In this document: positions 49,376 to 62,862 of the stretch, piece after piece
How the letters are laid out: each line of letters begins with the position of its first letter
Position numbering within the stretch: position 1 is the first letter of the stretch
NCBI RefSeq assembly: GCF_019097595.1
Contig: NC_080732.1
Coordinates: forward strand, 7,532,905 to 7,596,904
DNA length: 64,000 nucleotides
From: Hemibagrus wyckioides
Lineage: Eukaryota; Chordata; Actinopteri; Siluriformes; Bagridae
Direction: 5' to 3'
Program-made: the position numbers and the translations under genes
The notes under the pieces: generated by a model
Seen by the model: only the letters and a program-made list of their open reading frames with translations
Databases searched by the model: none
Told to the model about the DNA's origin: nothing

Positions 49376-50273
49376 AATCAATACTGACATGACTTCTGAA
49401 CTTAAATTGCCGAATTAAGTCTCTAACTCTGAAATGAACTGGGGGGGGGGGGGAATGGAAAGATCCAAAGCTATTAGCAGCACATGGCTGAGTGATGGTT
49501 CATTCATTTCTTCTAATCATTTGCTTGCTTTACATCCAAGCAAATGTACCAGAATTTATTCAATTTATCACGTCAAAGCCACTTGTTTTCTAAGCCTCAT
49601 ACATCATTTTTTATCTATTAGCTTTTCCTTTGGAACAATGACAAGACATGCATCACACTGAAATATACTATATAATAAATAACAGAACAGTAACAGTGTT
49701 AACTGAGTAACAGTTACTCAGAATAGTAACACAATGACTATATTAATTTGTTATTGCTTAGCCTTTTGACCATAGTATGCCACTCATCAGATGCAGTGCT
49801 TACAAACATTGTGGTCAACAGAGGATTTTCTATGTTTATAATCCAGTTTATTCATAATGTTATTCCTTCATCCCTTAACAGCAATAAAACCTTAATTTTA
49901 TGGATGCTAGTTTAAGCATGTGCACTTTAGCAGCACCAATCAATGGCTCCCATCAATAAAAGAACGAGGCAGCAGACTGAAATAGACGTGCATGATTTAT
50001 TTACAGCACTGAGGATCTCTGACGCTTGGTTAGGTAAGAGCAGTTGAAAATGGTTCTTGGATTAGCAAGTAAATCTACGTATTAAGTTCTTCATTTTAGC
50101 TATTCTCTTACTGTGTTAGCAAAGTGTCAGTAAATAATGCTGTGGAAGAAAGATCATTGAAATAAGGAACTTGCTTGAATATGTATATTTTAACCTGAAT
50201 ATGATCATGTTTGCAGTAATAACAAGGACAACAAGGAACAGCATGATGATACAGAGCATAATTGAATTAATAG

Positions 50274-50314
50274 GGTGCGTGTGTGTGTGCGGGTGTGTGT
50301 GTGTGTGTGTGTGT
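50274..50314. repeat. (GT)n microsatellite, imperfect
   Basis: GT units are interrupted by GCGGG near 50,289. Confidence 0.95.
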
Positions 50315-51476
50315 TATTAATAGTCACTCCGACACCTCCTAATAAACTAATGTAAATGTAAACTCCAGTGGGCCTGCTGTGTTTGTGCCGTAGAGACACT
50401 TCAATTAAAGGTTTATTAAAATCGAATAAAAACAAACATGATTTAATTTAGAAACTTTATGTGCAACATAATTATGCACCCTTAACTGGTAGGTTGACCT
50501 TGTTTTTGTCTTGTGTCTGACTTTGGTTTTGCCTTGTTCTAGTACAGCTTTTAACACACACTTATCAGTTCCTTTTGGTCGAATCTCCACCATTTGATTA
50601 AAAGCTGACCCATCGAGGGTTTATTTTCTCTTTATAGGGTTTTATTTGAGAGATCAAATCAGCATCAATACACAGACTTAAGGGGGAAAAATCTGTTCCA
50701 AACAATACTATCAAAATTCCATTGAAGCAGTTTCTACAGCTCTACAGAATTAGTGGTGAAGAGGGCTAAAAAGGTTATGAAAAGTAAATGAATGCATTCT
50801 GCTTACTACAATAATAATCAATTATTTAACAGGTTCAGGGATTTATTTTAGGCATGTAGGTTGGCGTCGAACAAAAGACTCTGGAAAAGCTATTTGAATT
50901 CCTGCAGGTTGTGTTAGACATATAAGAACAGAGGAAGACAGAGTTTGTGTGACCATGAAACATTAATGAAAGCACTATTTCATCACAGACAATCACGCAA
51001 AATGGGATTGTTGAGAGTTGAGAGTTTTCAGAAGAGGTCAGACTCCTTCCCAAGTACTGCATCAGTTAAATGCCCTCTACCGTATACACACACTGGCTGT
51101 TCCAAGTGAAACAAATAATGAGCATGTTGTTCATTACATTTTATCGGGCTCCTGTTTGGCTGACGAGCATCCACGGCTAATGTATCGGCAAAGCACCTCC
51201 CAAAGGTCACTGATGTAATTCAGGAGCCTAATCAGCCTGCCTTTCTTTCTAATTAGCGCCAGCTAGACTGCTTTCATCGGTCCAGTCAAACTGACCCCAG
51301 CTCACATACACCCACTGAGGTTCTACTTAGAGGTTACATGGCTATGTCCTAAAATAAAGAACTAATTTCAACAAATCATAAATGTTTGAGTTTGTGATTT
51401 ATTAAAAAAATTAATGGTTTTAACCAAGCAACAGAGTTTCAAAATAGTCATTAATTTATGACTTTAATTACCCACA

Positions 51477-51740
51477 GGAGGCACGGTGGAGTGCGAATGT
51501 TCTTCCTGTGCCTCAAGGGTTTCCTCTGGGTACTGCAGTTTCCTCCCTCAGTTTAAACACATGCGTTGTAGGATTGGCATGTCTAAATTGTCTGTAGTGT
51601 GTGAATGGATTTGTGTGTGTGATTGTGGCATCGTGTCCACGGTGTACCCTGCCTTGTGCCCAGTGTCTCCTGGGATAAGCTTCATGTTCTCTGAGACCTA
51701 GTAGGAAAAGTGCTGTAGAGAATGGATGGATGAATGGATT
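51477..51740 (+). repeat. L2-tailed SINE, plus orientation
   Basis: It begins GGAGGCACGGTGGAGTGCGA, then GGTTTCCTCTGGGTACTGCA, CTAAATTGTCTGTAGTGTGT and GTACCCTGCCTTGTGCCCAG. It ends with the tail GAGAATGGATGGATGAATGG. It is an almost complete copy with an eroded head. Confidence 0.8.
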
Positions 51741-52352
51741 AACAACTACCCAGTGCAAAATTAGCTGTAATTAAACATCGCAGTGAAAAATGTTGCCTGA
51801 ATATTTTCGAAAAATATTCCATTTTGATTTATTTCTATCTTTCTAGAAAAATCTATAAACTTCGGTTAACATGTGAAAAGTTATAGCCCATGATTACCTG
51901 ACTCATGGACATTGACAAGGATATATATATTGACAAGGATATATACAACACAAAGTATTTACCATTAATATAATGTAATACACTTTGCAGTAGTTTGTTA
52001 CACTACAGCTTGTTATGTAAGGATTAAAACACAACAGGGCATGCTTGTCTATACAACACACACTACCTCAGCTGACTCTTTGCACAGTACTTATGCACTA
52101 AAAATCGGTCATTGTATTGTATTTTATACACTGCATTTTTTATATTTATATTTGTTTATAAATTTAAAAAATTAAAAAATTACAAATTTTATGTTATATA
52201 TATATATATATATATATACACTATATTGCCAAAAATATTCACTCACCCATCCAAATAATCAGAATCAGGTGTTCCAATCACTTCCATGGCCACAGGTGTA
52301 TAAAATCAAGCACCTAGGCATGCAGACTGTTTTTACAAACATTTGTGAAAGA

Positions 52353-53376
52353 ATGGGTCGCTCTCAGGAGCTCAGTGAATTCCAGCGTGGAACTGTGATA
52401 GGATGCCACCTGTGCAACAAATCCAGTCGTGAAATTTCCTCGCTCCTAAATATTCCAGCTTATTCTCAGCTGTATTATAAGAACGTGGAAGTGTTTGGGA
52501 ACGACAGCAACTCAGCCACGAAGTGGTAGGCCATGTAAACTGACGGAGCGGGGTCAGCGGATGCTGAGGCGCATAGTGCGAAGAGGTCGCCAACTTTCTA
52601 CAGAGTCAATCGCTACAGACCTCCAAACTTCATGTGGCCTTCAGATTAGCTCAAGAACAGTGCGCAGAGAGCTTCATGGAATGGGTTTCCATGGCCGAGC
52701 AGCTGCATCCAAGCCATACATCACCAAGTGCAATGCAAAGCGTCGGATGCAGTGGTGTTAACCACGCCGCCACTGGACTCTAGAGCAGTGGAGATGCGTT
52801 CTCTGGAGTGACGAATCGCACTTCTCCATCTGGCAATCTGATGGACGAGTCTGGGTTTGGCAGTTGCCAGGAGAACGGTACTTGTCTGACTGCATTGTGC
52901 CAAGTGTAAAGTTTGGTGGAGGGGGGATTATGGTGTGGGGTTGTTTTTCAGGAGCTGGGCTTGGCCTCTTAGGAACTCTGAATGCTTTAGCATACCAAGA
53001 CATTTTGGACAATTCCATGCTCCCAACTTTGTGGGAACAGTTTGGAGCTGGCCCCTTCCTCTTCCAACATGACTGTGCACCAGTGCACAAAGCAAGGTCC
53101 ATAAAGACATGGATGTCTTTATGGACATCAGACATAGAGTCTGGTGTGGATGAACTTGACTGGCCTGCACAGAGTCCTGACCTCAACCCGATAGAACACC
53201 TTTGGGATGAATTAGAGCGGAGACTGAGAGCCAGGCCTTCTCGTCCAACATCAGTGTGTGACCTCACAAATGCGCTTCTGGAAGAATGGTCAAAAATTCA
53301 GCCTTAGGCAGAATACAGCCTTCTCAGAAGAGTTGAAGCTGTTATAGCTGCAAAGGGTGGACCGACGTCATATTGA
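52353..53376 (+). pseudogene. Tc1-like transposase, copy C, several disruptions
   Basis: It starts [20 protein letters not shown]. Changes against copies A and B: a net loss of 2 nt in the helix-turn-helix (about 52,457); a premature TAA after QWC (about 52,759); a 12-nt in-frame deletion after GLGLL; an in-frame insertion near 53,113 that forms a perfect palindrome; and a rewritten stretch after EEWSKI that brings a stop (about 53,305). [16 protein letters not shown] and NPIEHLW are all still present. It is inactive. Confidence 0.92.
53097..53126. repeat. Perfect 14-bp inverted repeat unique to Tc1 copy C
   Basis: The left arm GTCCATAAAGACAT and right arm ATGTCTTTATGGAC are separated by GG. 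Copies A and B have only the left arm, followed by GGATGACAGAG. Confidence 0.95.
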
Positions 53377-53458
53377 ACCCTATGGATTAGGAATGGGATG
53401 TCACTTAAGTTCATATGCGAGTCAAGGCAGGTGAGCGAATACTTTTGGCAATATAGTG

Positions 53459-53665
<207 letters not shown>

Positions 53666-56600
53666 TATCCACATAAATCCATGTTATCTCTTTTTATCAC
53701 ATTTAATTTTTTAATTTTTATTTTTTTATGTTGTAATTGATCCCTTTAAATCCCTTTTTTGAGCCTATTCTATTTTATTCGCTTTTTATAATACAGACAC
53801 TTGAAAATAAAACTGTTTCATTACATGTTGTATGCGCTGTGTATATGGCCAATAAAATTTAAGCTTGAATTTAAATGCACAAATAATCCACAATGGCTCA
53901 TACCACCCTGAAGTGGATTATTATCCAATCTGTCCATTGTATGTTTTTTCAATTTTCTTATAACAGTTATAACACTCATCTGTTTTATTTTACCAATTTA
54001 TAGCTACATATGATAAGTTAGTTCTTGTAGCTACAATGAAGTCCAGACCTTCTGCATGTCAGTCAGACTCCATAGCAGAATTTATTGACCAAGGACCACC
54101 CAAGAGGGCATCTGACTGACATGTAAAGCAGCCAGTCACAGTTTGTTTAATTCAGCATCATGTTTGGGGTCATGAAAATGTAAAGTTGATGTCCCTACAA
54201 AAACAAACACCCGTAGATCATTTTTAAAAGCCGTGCAAATTAGTGAGTCTATACCGTAAACTTCATATCATTTGGAGAATCCAGCGTTTAGCTCATCCTC
54301 ATGAGCGCTCCTTGTCACAGTTATAAACATGACAGCTTCTTTCCTCAATGAGAAAGGTAGAGTGTCAGAACAGCTTTGTTTCCAGGCAGACCATTAAAAA
54401 ACATGACACACGTCTCCCAGAAATCCTGAAGAATCAGATGACAACTTTAAATCCCCTAAAGCGTTTCCAATTTAGTGTGCCATATGCATCAGACGTTCAG
54501 CCAACGGCATGACATCTGAGGCTGTGACTAGTTCTTGTTATCACTTATGCTATATCAGCAATAAAATGTCAATTCCTCATTCCCACTTAATAAGACAAAA
54601 AAATTACACTTTGGGGACCTAAACCATATCTTACTAAAATCTATATTCAGATTTAAACCCAAAGTGTGCATTTTTCTGCCCCTCAGACGATGCCAGCATG
54701 TTGCTCGAACCACGATTCTCAATGTTTCTTGATTTTAGCAAGACTACTTTAATTTTTATTTATGCAATTATTATTTTTGTTGTGTACATGCCAACAATGT
54801 TTGCTAAACAATTATTTGGTTTTATTTCCAACAATATTGTATAAAAATGAGAAATATCTCACAATCTTTGCCCCATGCTGCAGGATTTCAGGTCTGTTAC
54901 ATGTCTCTGGTATCATCAAATGCTCTGTAAACATTTCTAAAAAGATGTTGTTTAATCTGTTTAAAACATGTTACCTGTCAACTCCAAACAGTGCCCAGTA
55001 CATATAGTATCATAAATTCACTATAAGTTTTAAAGACAAGACAATCTCTAGAGATTTTTCTGTGTTTGATTAGTGAGAGGATTGGGTTATTCTGACTAGT
55101 GTACAAGATTTATACAGGAACCCTGTTGCTTTATGTTTCTTCCACTTTTCTTCTCAGAAATCCCCATGATATTAGTTGCCCACAGAGCTACATCTCCACC
55201 TTTCATAACCTCTCCTGATGCCCCAGTGTGAACCTAAACCAGAGTTAAAAAGAATAATGACAGAGCCAGCGCTTGAAGGCCAAGTGGCTTCCCCACAGTG
55301 CAGATCGATAGAGAATAAACCACAAACATGGGGGAATCTAGTGCAGAGGTGGAGGATTCAGCCCTTTTTGAACCTCACTGCAGTCTGACTCTGATGCTCA
55401 GTGTCTTGAACTCCATTTTGCCTCTTTCAAAATAAAAAAACAGTTTAATACCGAGTGTGGGATGTGCGGAAGAATCTACGATTTAGTTCAAATTATAAAT
55501 GCATGAGAGCGACTTCTTCTTTTAAGCACTTGGCACGTCCTCCTCAGCCATAGATCAATCTCCTCCTCCTCAGCCCACAGATCAATCCCCTGCTCAGCCA
55601 AGTCAGCTTGAGCTAAAGTGTGCTTTAGTAGAATCCAGAGGGATTTCCTTTAGCCTCCATGTGTGCTACACAGGTCAATAAAGCTCATCTCTTGTCCATT
55701 AAATACCAATTAGCAGGTTTGATTTCTGCTCCTTAAGTAAGCACAGACCCTATGCAGCAGTTACATGAAGAGAGACGTTTCTTTATCCAACTAAATTCAT
55801 GTCAGATTTGTATGAGGGCTCTCATAGGGCTCAGGCTGTTCTGTGAACCACAAAGTAACAGCTACACTGTTAATTAACTCTTTGCTCCTGGGTTATGATT
55901 TAAATGTAAGCTGTAAGTCATATCTTTAAAACGTAGCACTTATTAAAACAAATTCCATATAAGACGTAAGAGCTATGCTAATCTTACTTTGAACTGAGAA
56001 ACTAGTATATGCTTTCATGTACTCATTGTTGCTAGTTTGCCGCCTAGTTTACTAGCTGTTAACTAGTAGAATAATTACACATCAGAAATTAAACAAATTT
56101 TCAATTGTGAAAATGTTAAAAGATGACACGGTTACCACTATACAAAACTTTAGTGTTAAATGTAGCTACCATAGTGGGGATTCATTAGCAAACCTAAGTA
56201 GCTACCTTAACCAAAAAATGGAATTTGCACCTGTTTTGGTTGTGCTCATGTTTAGCATTGAATCTCCTTATGTCACACTCCACAGTGGTGGTAAATGGCT
56301 CATATGAAAGTAAACACTCACTTACTTACTTAAGCGCTTAAAGAATTTGTAATGTTTCATCTGTATTTCTGTTTTTACCTAGCCTAGGACACCCATTTGT
56401 ATGAATATATGAATATATTCCAGCAAAAACAGTTCATTTTTCTTCACACAAATGTCCCAAATGAACCCGTTTCAGCTCTCGGGGATGCCCCAAGTGCTTG
56501 TTCATAAGCATCTAAAATTTGAAGGTCGTAAATTCAACCACTAAAATCCTGTGTAAGGGTATCCCAACAGAGGGAAAAACATCTCAACAGTGTCCTGACT

Positions 56601-59600
56601 AAAATTATATCAGAAATGCAGCAATAAAATAATTCATTTGTTTATACTGATAGAAAATGTCTGATAAGTCGATTAAAGCCAGTGTACTGGTAAAAAATGG
56701 GTTAACTTAATACATTGATCATTGATAACGTTGCTTCCCTTTAAATGAAGTAGCATGTAATTAAATAAATATTTCTATAAATATAGTAAAGTTTACTTAA
56801 TATTAAAAAAAAATCGTTTTTAATCTATCGAATCCTGTAGCTGCTCTGTTGGTCGAAAATGACTCTAAGAGCCTGTAAGGAAGAGAATTGAAAAGACTAC
56901 TGAAGAGAATTGAGAAGAGAAATAAGCAAATAGTCGACAGGGAGCTGCTTTTGATGCTGATCTATTAATAAATAAACAGACAAGTTGACATAAATCATGT
57001 TAAGTGAAAATAGTCAACTGTGCCTAGATGTACTTTTTTTTAAATAGTTAATTGGAATAGTCTTTACATCGCAGATTGCTGAAAATGTATATTTTGTTTA
57101 TTTGTTTTATGATTGAAAAGAGGACAAATAAATACCATTATTGAATTTGGAATTTGGAAGTGTGCTGAACTCCCCGGACTCATTAAGAACTGTATGTCAG
57201 TACACCACTTTGAACTGGTGCTGAAATTTCTATTTAAAAAAAATAATAAAATAATAGAAACATGAGCAAGTTGAGTTTTTTGGTGCAGCTGCAGATTTTT
57301 GTTCCAAACAAACAGGACACACAACAAATATTTATTGAAAGCCAAAATGAAATGATGAACAGGTATGACACTTCACAGATAAGATTGGCAATTTCACCGC
57401 TTTTGGCCATTTAACTGAAGACATTGTGGTTATTATGTTTTAATGTAATTTTGCAAAATTACAAAAAGCAATTTTGGTTAGATTTTTTCCAAAATCATTA
57501 TGCATTGCAGGAGAATAAAGTAGGAGTATGCTATAGAGAGTTCTCAGACATCTTGTAGACAGGAATCCATTGAATTAGAATATATTCCATAGACCTCATC
57601 AGAATAAATTTATTTCAGGAACATTATTTAAAACATGTACAATATATTTTTTTTGGATGCTTCCACCACTAGGAAGAGGCATTTTTAGTGAGCTGTCTGT
57701 TCATCGGTCCAGGAAATCTCATTACTGTGATATTTCAAGAACAAGTGGTTGTATGCTTGTCTATGGAATTATCATTGTAACCAGCAGATAAACTGATTAG
57801 AACTCACATTTAAACCAAAGAGGGTGAAGGTCACAGTAAAAAGTTAAAAGTCTGAAATAGTTTTTCTTTAAAGGCTTCCTTCCCGTTTGAAATAGACTTT
57901 TAATTAAGAACAATATGGACCAGGTTATGCTTATAGAAGTTTCTGCTAATTAAACGCCTAGAGCTTCTTCTGGCACTTTTCACTGCAAGAAAACATTAGG
58001 TCATGGTTATCATCTTCTTGTTAAGTTAATGGGTTTTGGATTAAACCTTTTCCATTCAAGTGACAGTCAAACAGACTAAAAAGATATAAACTCAATAATA
58101 AATATAATAATGATAATGGTTGGTTGTCAATTCCACCCGTGTACCTAAATAAAAGAAAATGACAGTGCCTATGGCTGTGCTTCACTGAGACTACTCTTTG
58201 AGCACCACTGCACTGATATGCATTAGTAAGAATATTTGGTTTATTCCATTAATAATTCCAAAATGAAAGAGTGCTGTATAAATAAAGATTATTAAATTCC
58301 TGTCCCACACCTTAACCTTAACCATTCAGAACTTTACACTCCAGTTGGGGCATGCAAATTTAACTTGCTACTTCTTGCTTCTTAAGAAAGAATCATAATT
58401 TGAAGGAAGGTTGCTCAAGGTCTCTGACAGCCCACGATGTGCTCCAAATTAATACTGTGTACCGTCTGTATGAAGACCCATCTTGCATAAAATAAAGTTG
58501 ACATCATGTCAGGAGAGGTTTTTTTTTTTTCTTCAGTAATAATGCCTTTGGGAGATCATTTATTTTAGTGTTGTGTACAATAAGGCCAAGGTCAATTTTT
58601 CTATCTTCCTTCTTACTTCAGCGTTAGCTGAGCTTATTACTAAATATATACACTGGGCCTTATTCATTAAACTTGCATACGGTCAAATCTGATTGTAAAA
58701 TGAGGGTATGCAAATTCCACCGACAGTTTTCTTATTCAGCAATGTAATCTTTGGCATACCTGTGCTATCTGATCAAAGGGCATGTCACTTTGAGAGTAAG
58801 AATTTAACAACCTGGAAAACTCTTGATTTTAGGATAATAATAAAATTAGACGTTAACAATAATCATCATAATTTGACACAACTACATGTCTGAGTTACTT
58901 AAAAGATGCTTGCATATATCACACATATATTACATAATTCCATAATCACATCTACACAAAAAATGCCGTAGGCTATTTCAGCAACAGAATTAATAAAGCA
59001 TGATTTAAATGCTAAAAAAAAAATGACTGGAAATGAATTTAAACAGGTTTGCATTTTCCGCCTGTGTTTTTAGCCTCAAACAGTATTATTTAAAAAAATG
59101 TAAGAAAACTGCTATAGCTACATATGCATGCAAAAACTTGGGAACATCCGTCCCACACTGATACTCTGTTCAGAATTCATTTTAACCTTTTAATTTTTTC
59201 ATTTTTAACCTTTTAATTTCTGTGTAGCTTTTATGTCAATTATTTGGCCACTGGTCCATTACCAAAAATACCAACAAATCTTTATTTGCCTAGCTACCTG
59301 TTTTTTTGGTCAAAAGAACACTTGAAAACATGAATTAGAGTCCCAGATTTCTTCATCCACCATTTTATGTGCTTTAATCTGTGATTGTTTCTATGCTGCT
59401 TTGATGAATAAGGGCCATTATGTTGATTTTCCAACGTTTTATGGATTCAAAATGGCTTTCTGTGGATATGATTACATATTAATGGCCTTTTCTCTTGTGT
59501 AATGTTCACTTAACGCCACAGTAATGTGCAGCCCATAGTCGGTGCATGATTGAAGTGCACTGTAAACTTCAGTGACTTTTCCTGACTGCACTCCTCAGTT

Positions 59601-59960
59601 TTTGCTTCTTTGTGATTCATATGTTTGTCAGATTGTCTTAAGCATCATACAGTGTGATGATTATTACCATCCTGCAATCTGGTACCACTGGTATACATTT
59701 GATGATCAGTATGGATTTAAAATCCTGTAAAGTCTGCATTCCAATCCTATTAACTAGTCCTTATTGGCTTTGCCTCAACATCATCACCAATCCCCAGGAA
59801 CATTAAAGTACTTTAGCAGTTCATGAGATGAGACATTGAGACAATATCACTGAAGATTTGCTCATGTAATGCAGTTCTATACAATTACCTTTTGAAAACT
59901 GAAAGCTGTTTATAAATATATGCAATATATGATTACGTTTTTCAAAACTGGCTACTATTA
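53666..59960. other. Intergenic sequence, no recognised gene
   Basis: This is the longest stretch without an identifiable large mobile element. A tandem duplication (TTTTAACCTTTTAATTT) lies at 59,183-59,220. Blocks such as 54,240-54,530 have balanced composition and may be conserved non-coding elements. I see no exon with both splice sites and a recognisable product. Confidence 0.5.
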
Positions 59961-59969
59961 GAAACAACA

Positions 59970-60735
59970 TATTACTGGGTAGGACCCTTCTTTGCTCTCA
60001 GAATTTTTATAATAAGGTTATTTTTCTTATTTTTCCATAAGATGTTTTCTTTGAGATTTTGGTCCACACTCCACACACCATTAGTACCCTGAACTGGTGA
60101 TACAAAGCAGGTTTGGTTCATGGATTCATGCTATTGATGCCAAATTCTGATCCTAGCTTCTCCATCTCACAGCAGAAATCAAGGTTCATCAGGCCAGGTG
60201 GTATTTTTCCAATCTTCTCAAACTGCTGAGGTTTAGTGAACCCGTGCCCATTCTAGCCTCCACATTCCTGTGGTTGTCTGACAGCAGTGGGACCCTACGT
60301 GGGCTTCTGATGTTGTAGCCCATCGACCTAAAGGTTTGATGCATTCTGTGATGCGTTTCTACTCACTGCGGTCGTAATGAGTGGTTATTTGAGTTACCGT
60401 AGCTTTCCTGTCAGCTTGAACCAGTTTGGAGATTCCCCTATGACCTCTCTGATCAAAAGAAGCAAAGCATTTCCGTCCACAAAACTGCTTCTCTATAGAG
60501 GTTTCTTGTTTTTGCAGCATTCTGTGTAAAACTTCTGCTTGTGACAAACCCCAGAGAGCATGTTTTTCTGAATTACTCAAACCAGCCAATCTAGCACCAT
60601 CGACCAAGCCACAATCAAATCACTGAGATCACATTTTGCCCTCATTCTGATGTTTGATGTGAACATTAATTGAAGTTCTTGACATGCATCTACATAATTC
60701 TATGCACTTTGCTGCTGCCGGATGATTGACTGAAT
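59970..60735 (-). mobile_element. Decayed, internally deleted Tc1-like element (third family)
   Basis: On the minus strand the order is AATTCTATGCACTTT-like 5' leader complement, then SKLVQADRKATVTQITTHYD (the DNA-binding region), then GGGCTACAACATCAGAAGCC, AATACCACCTGGCCTGATGA (the first catalytic block, W-DE-like, eroded) and GTCAGAATTTGGCATCAATA-like sequence. It then jumps to ACCAAAATCTCAAAGAAAAC and AGCAAAGAAGGGTCCTACCC, the C-terminal end. The second Asp and Glu region is deleted. TIRs are not recognisable. Confidence 0.75.
60359..60607 (-). pseudogene. Transposase N-terminal remnant of the same element
   Basis: An 82-codon open stretch contains MVDGARLAGLSNSEKHALWG, then QKQETSIEKQFCGRKCFASF, then ISKLVQADRKATVTQITTHY. 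It corresponds to the paired-like DNA-binding domain of a Tc1-like transposase, ending at a TAG. It cannot be functional alone. Confidence 0.65.
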
Positions 60736-60823
60736 TTACAGATTTACTTCACTGGCTGACCTGGATATCAGATATAGAAAGGCCTCTCAGATTTACAGGG
60801 ATGTATATGACAAGTGGACGAAA

Positions 60824-60862
60824 TAAATAAATAAATAAATATGTATTTATTTATTTTATTAA
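60824..60862. repeat. (AAAT)n/(TTTA)n palindromic run
   Basis: AAATAAATAAATAAATAAAT is followed by ATGTATTTATTTATTTTATT, so the array can fold on itself. Confidence 0.85.
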
Positions 60863-62685
60863 TTAGCAATTAAATATAAACCCAGAAATACATTTCAATT
60901 TTTTAAAACTACAGAACAAACGTTAAATGTTAGCATATTAAAATAACAGCTCATTAAAAAAAACAGTAGGCATTTAGTTGCATTTTAAAGCTCATAATAA
61001 ACAAAGCCTGGCATGAAAGGTGGTGTGTTGCACAAGTAATGAGCACGAATTTACAAAATATCATGAATAGAAGGATCCATTTTTAATCAAAATGTTTTGT
61101 TGGATTGCATCATTATGTAGAACCCTGGCTGGAGCCATACAGGCTGAAGCTGTTAATGCATAATTGCAGACTTGCTGAAGTGCAGTAAGTTAAAATCTCA
61201 CACAACGTATGAAAATCGATGTGTGATAATGTTTTGCTTGAACTAAATATCCCTTGCAAATTAAGACCCGAGGCAAAGGAGGTGTGAGATAATCACACTG
61301 ATTTGTACAACATTGATTTCAACAGCACAGGAGAAGACATGGAAAAGCACCATATGGTCCCAGCTGCAGTTTTCTGAATAATTAGGATTTTTTCTCACTG
61401 TTAAGCAAATGCTACACCTGATGTATTCACAGTATTGGATTTCACGTTTAAAGTGTAACATTTCCATCAGTAATAAATGGTTAAGGGAAGTATGGAAAAA
61501 AAATGTTAGCCATTGAAGTATTAATTCCATCTCAAAGTCCACAGGTTTAAAGTTGCTTATTGAACAAAGGTGACTGTGTTTCGTCACTCCCGTTGTTGTG
61601 AATGTCTCTGATTTCGGAAATCTTGGCCTTCTCAGACATCTTAGAGGGGGCTCTTTCAAACATGTGTCTGCAGTAACAAGGTGTTTTAGGAAGCGTTTTG
61701 TCGTGTCCTAGTTTTGCCGCTACAATGATTTGCAGAGACACCAGGAGGGAGAGCGAGACAGAAATAAGTGCAGACATCTGATCCCAAGGAATAACTCATA
61801 GATAATGAGCAGTTCCACCAGTATGAAGTCGTAGAAATGTACCAAAAGTTAATAAGCACCGTCCTGAAGCATACTGGTCCACATAAATTAATGCAATTAT
61901 ACAAAACTGAGCTAAAGCGATTATTTCAGAGCTAAGAAACAGAGCATTCAAACATCCTCTAATAATAGACTCCACTTCACATAGGGGCGTTCTTCCTTGC
62001 TTTGTCTGTTGTTTTCTTATAACAATTGACTGGGGTGTCATTTGTTATATAAAATCATAATTACACCAACACAAACTGTTTAAAAAAAAGTGACAAACAA
62101 TTTTGTCACTAATTTATTATCACTTCTTGGTATCACTTTGACTTAATTTACATACATATTTTTCAAGGTATTAACAAATTGATTAAAATTATACAGCTGC
62201 TGTCTGTGCTAAATTATGTATAACAATTGTTATGCATTTTACGTTCATGTTAGTGCAACATTTTCCGAAGCCCTTTCATATAAAGCTTATCTGTTTTCTA
62301 CCATAAGCTTTGACAATATTATGGTCTTTAATTTGTCGGTACTCCCAGCATCTCTAGGTCTCGATGTCTTTATAATTTATTTCATAATCTAATCAATCTT
62401 GACCTGCTGTGAGAGTACAAGATGCCTTAATTATATTATCAAAATAACTTAAGTGGATTACATTATACAGCATCTCATTGGAAGTGAATATCATGACCTC
62501 GTCCTTGACCTCGTCTGACTTCTGAGGAAACATGATATTAAACAGTAATGAGTATTTAACTCACTGAGCTTAAATAAGCTTAATTCCTCTTCCTTGGTCT
62601 ACTGCAGATATGTAAATACAAAGACTAGCCATGAATAAGGGCAAATATATATTGTATGAAAGATCACATTATCAAAATGTATTAA
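60863..62685. other. Intergenic sequence, no recognised gene
   Basis: Two overlapping minus-strand open frames at 61,261-61,777 have no recognisable domain and no family resemblance. I regard them as chance. No repeats stand out. Confidence 0.5.
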
Positions 62686-62689
62686 GTAG

Positions 62690-62862
62690 AAAACTTACAG
62701 TACAATACAGTGAAGCACACCCCTGCTTGGAGTCAAAGCTAAGGGTCAGTCATGATATGATGCCCACAGAGAAGTGTTGGTTAAAAGGGTCTTACTCAGT
62801 GGCCCAGTGGTGGCTTAAACTTCTGACCTTTTGATTGCTAACCACTGAGCCACCACTATATA
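62690..62862 (-). repeat. tRNA-derived SINE, second family, minus orientation
   Basis: The complement begins TAGTGGTGGCTCAGTGGTTA with an A-box-like motif, then GCAATCAAAAGGTCAGAAGT. It continues through CCACTGGGCCACTGAGTAAG and CATATCATGACTGACCCTTA. It shares its tail type with the copy at 7,033-7,250. Confidence 0.65.

Larger units (their letters stand above)
46158..52195. other. Intergenic sequence with repeats listed separately
   Basis: No gene is recognised. It contains SINE copies (47.3, 49.2 and 51.5 kb), AT/GT arrays (48.6 and 50.3 kb) and a G13 run at about 49,441. Blocks 46,590-46,860, 47,880-48,120 and 51,195-51,300 are free of simple repeats and may be conserved elements. Confidence 0.5.
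52219..53458 (+). mobile_element. Tc1/mariner element, copy C (1,240 bp)
   Basis: Same family as copies A and B, with matching ends (CACTATATTGCCAAAAATAT on the left). The left flank is TA, and the right flank is TG followed by TA, so the duplication is eroded by one base. It sits inside a TA array on both sides. Confidence 0.94.

Noticed and set aside
61261..61777. Two overlapping minus-strand frames of 132 and 76 codons
   Set aside because: The protein composition is random-looking, the two frames overlap each other, and there is no recognisable product or splice context.
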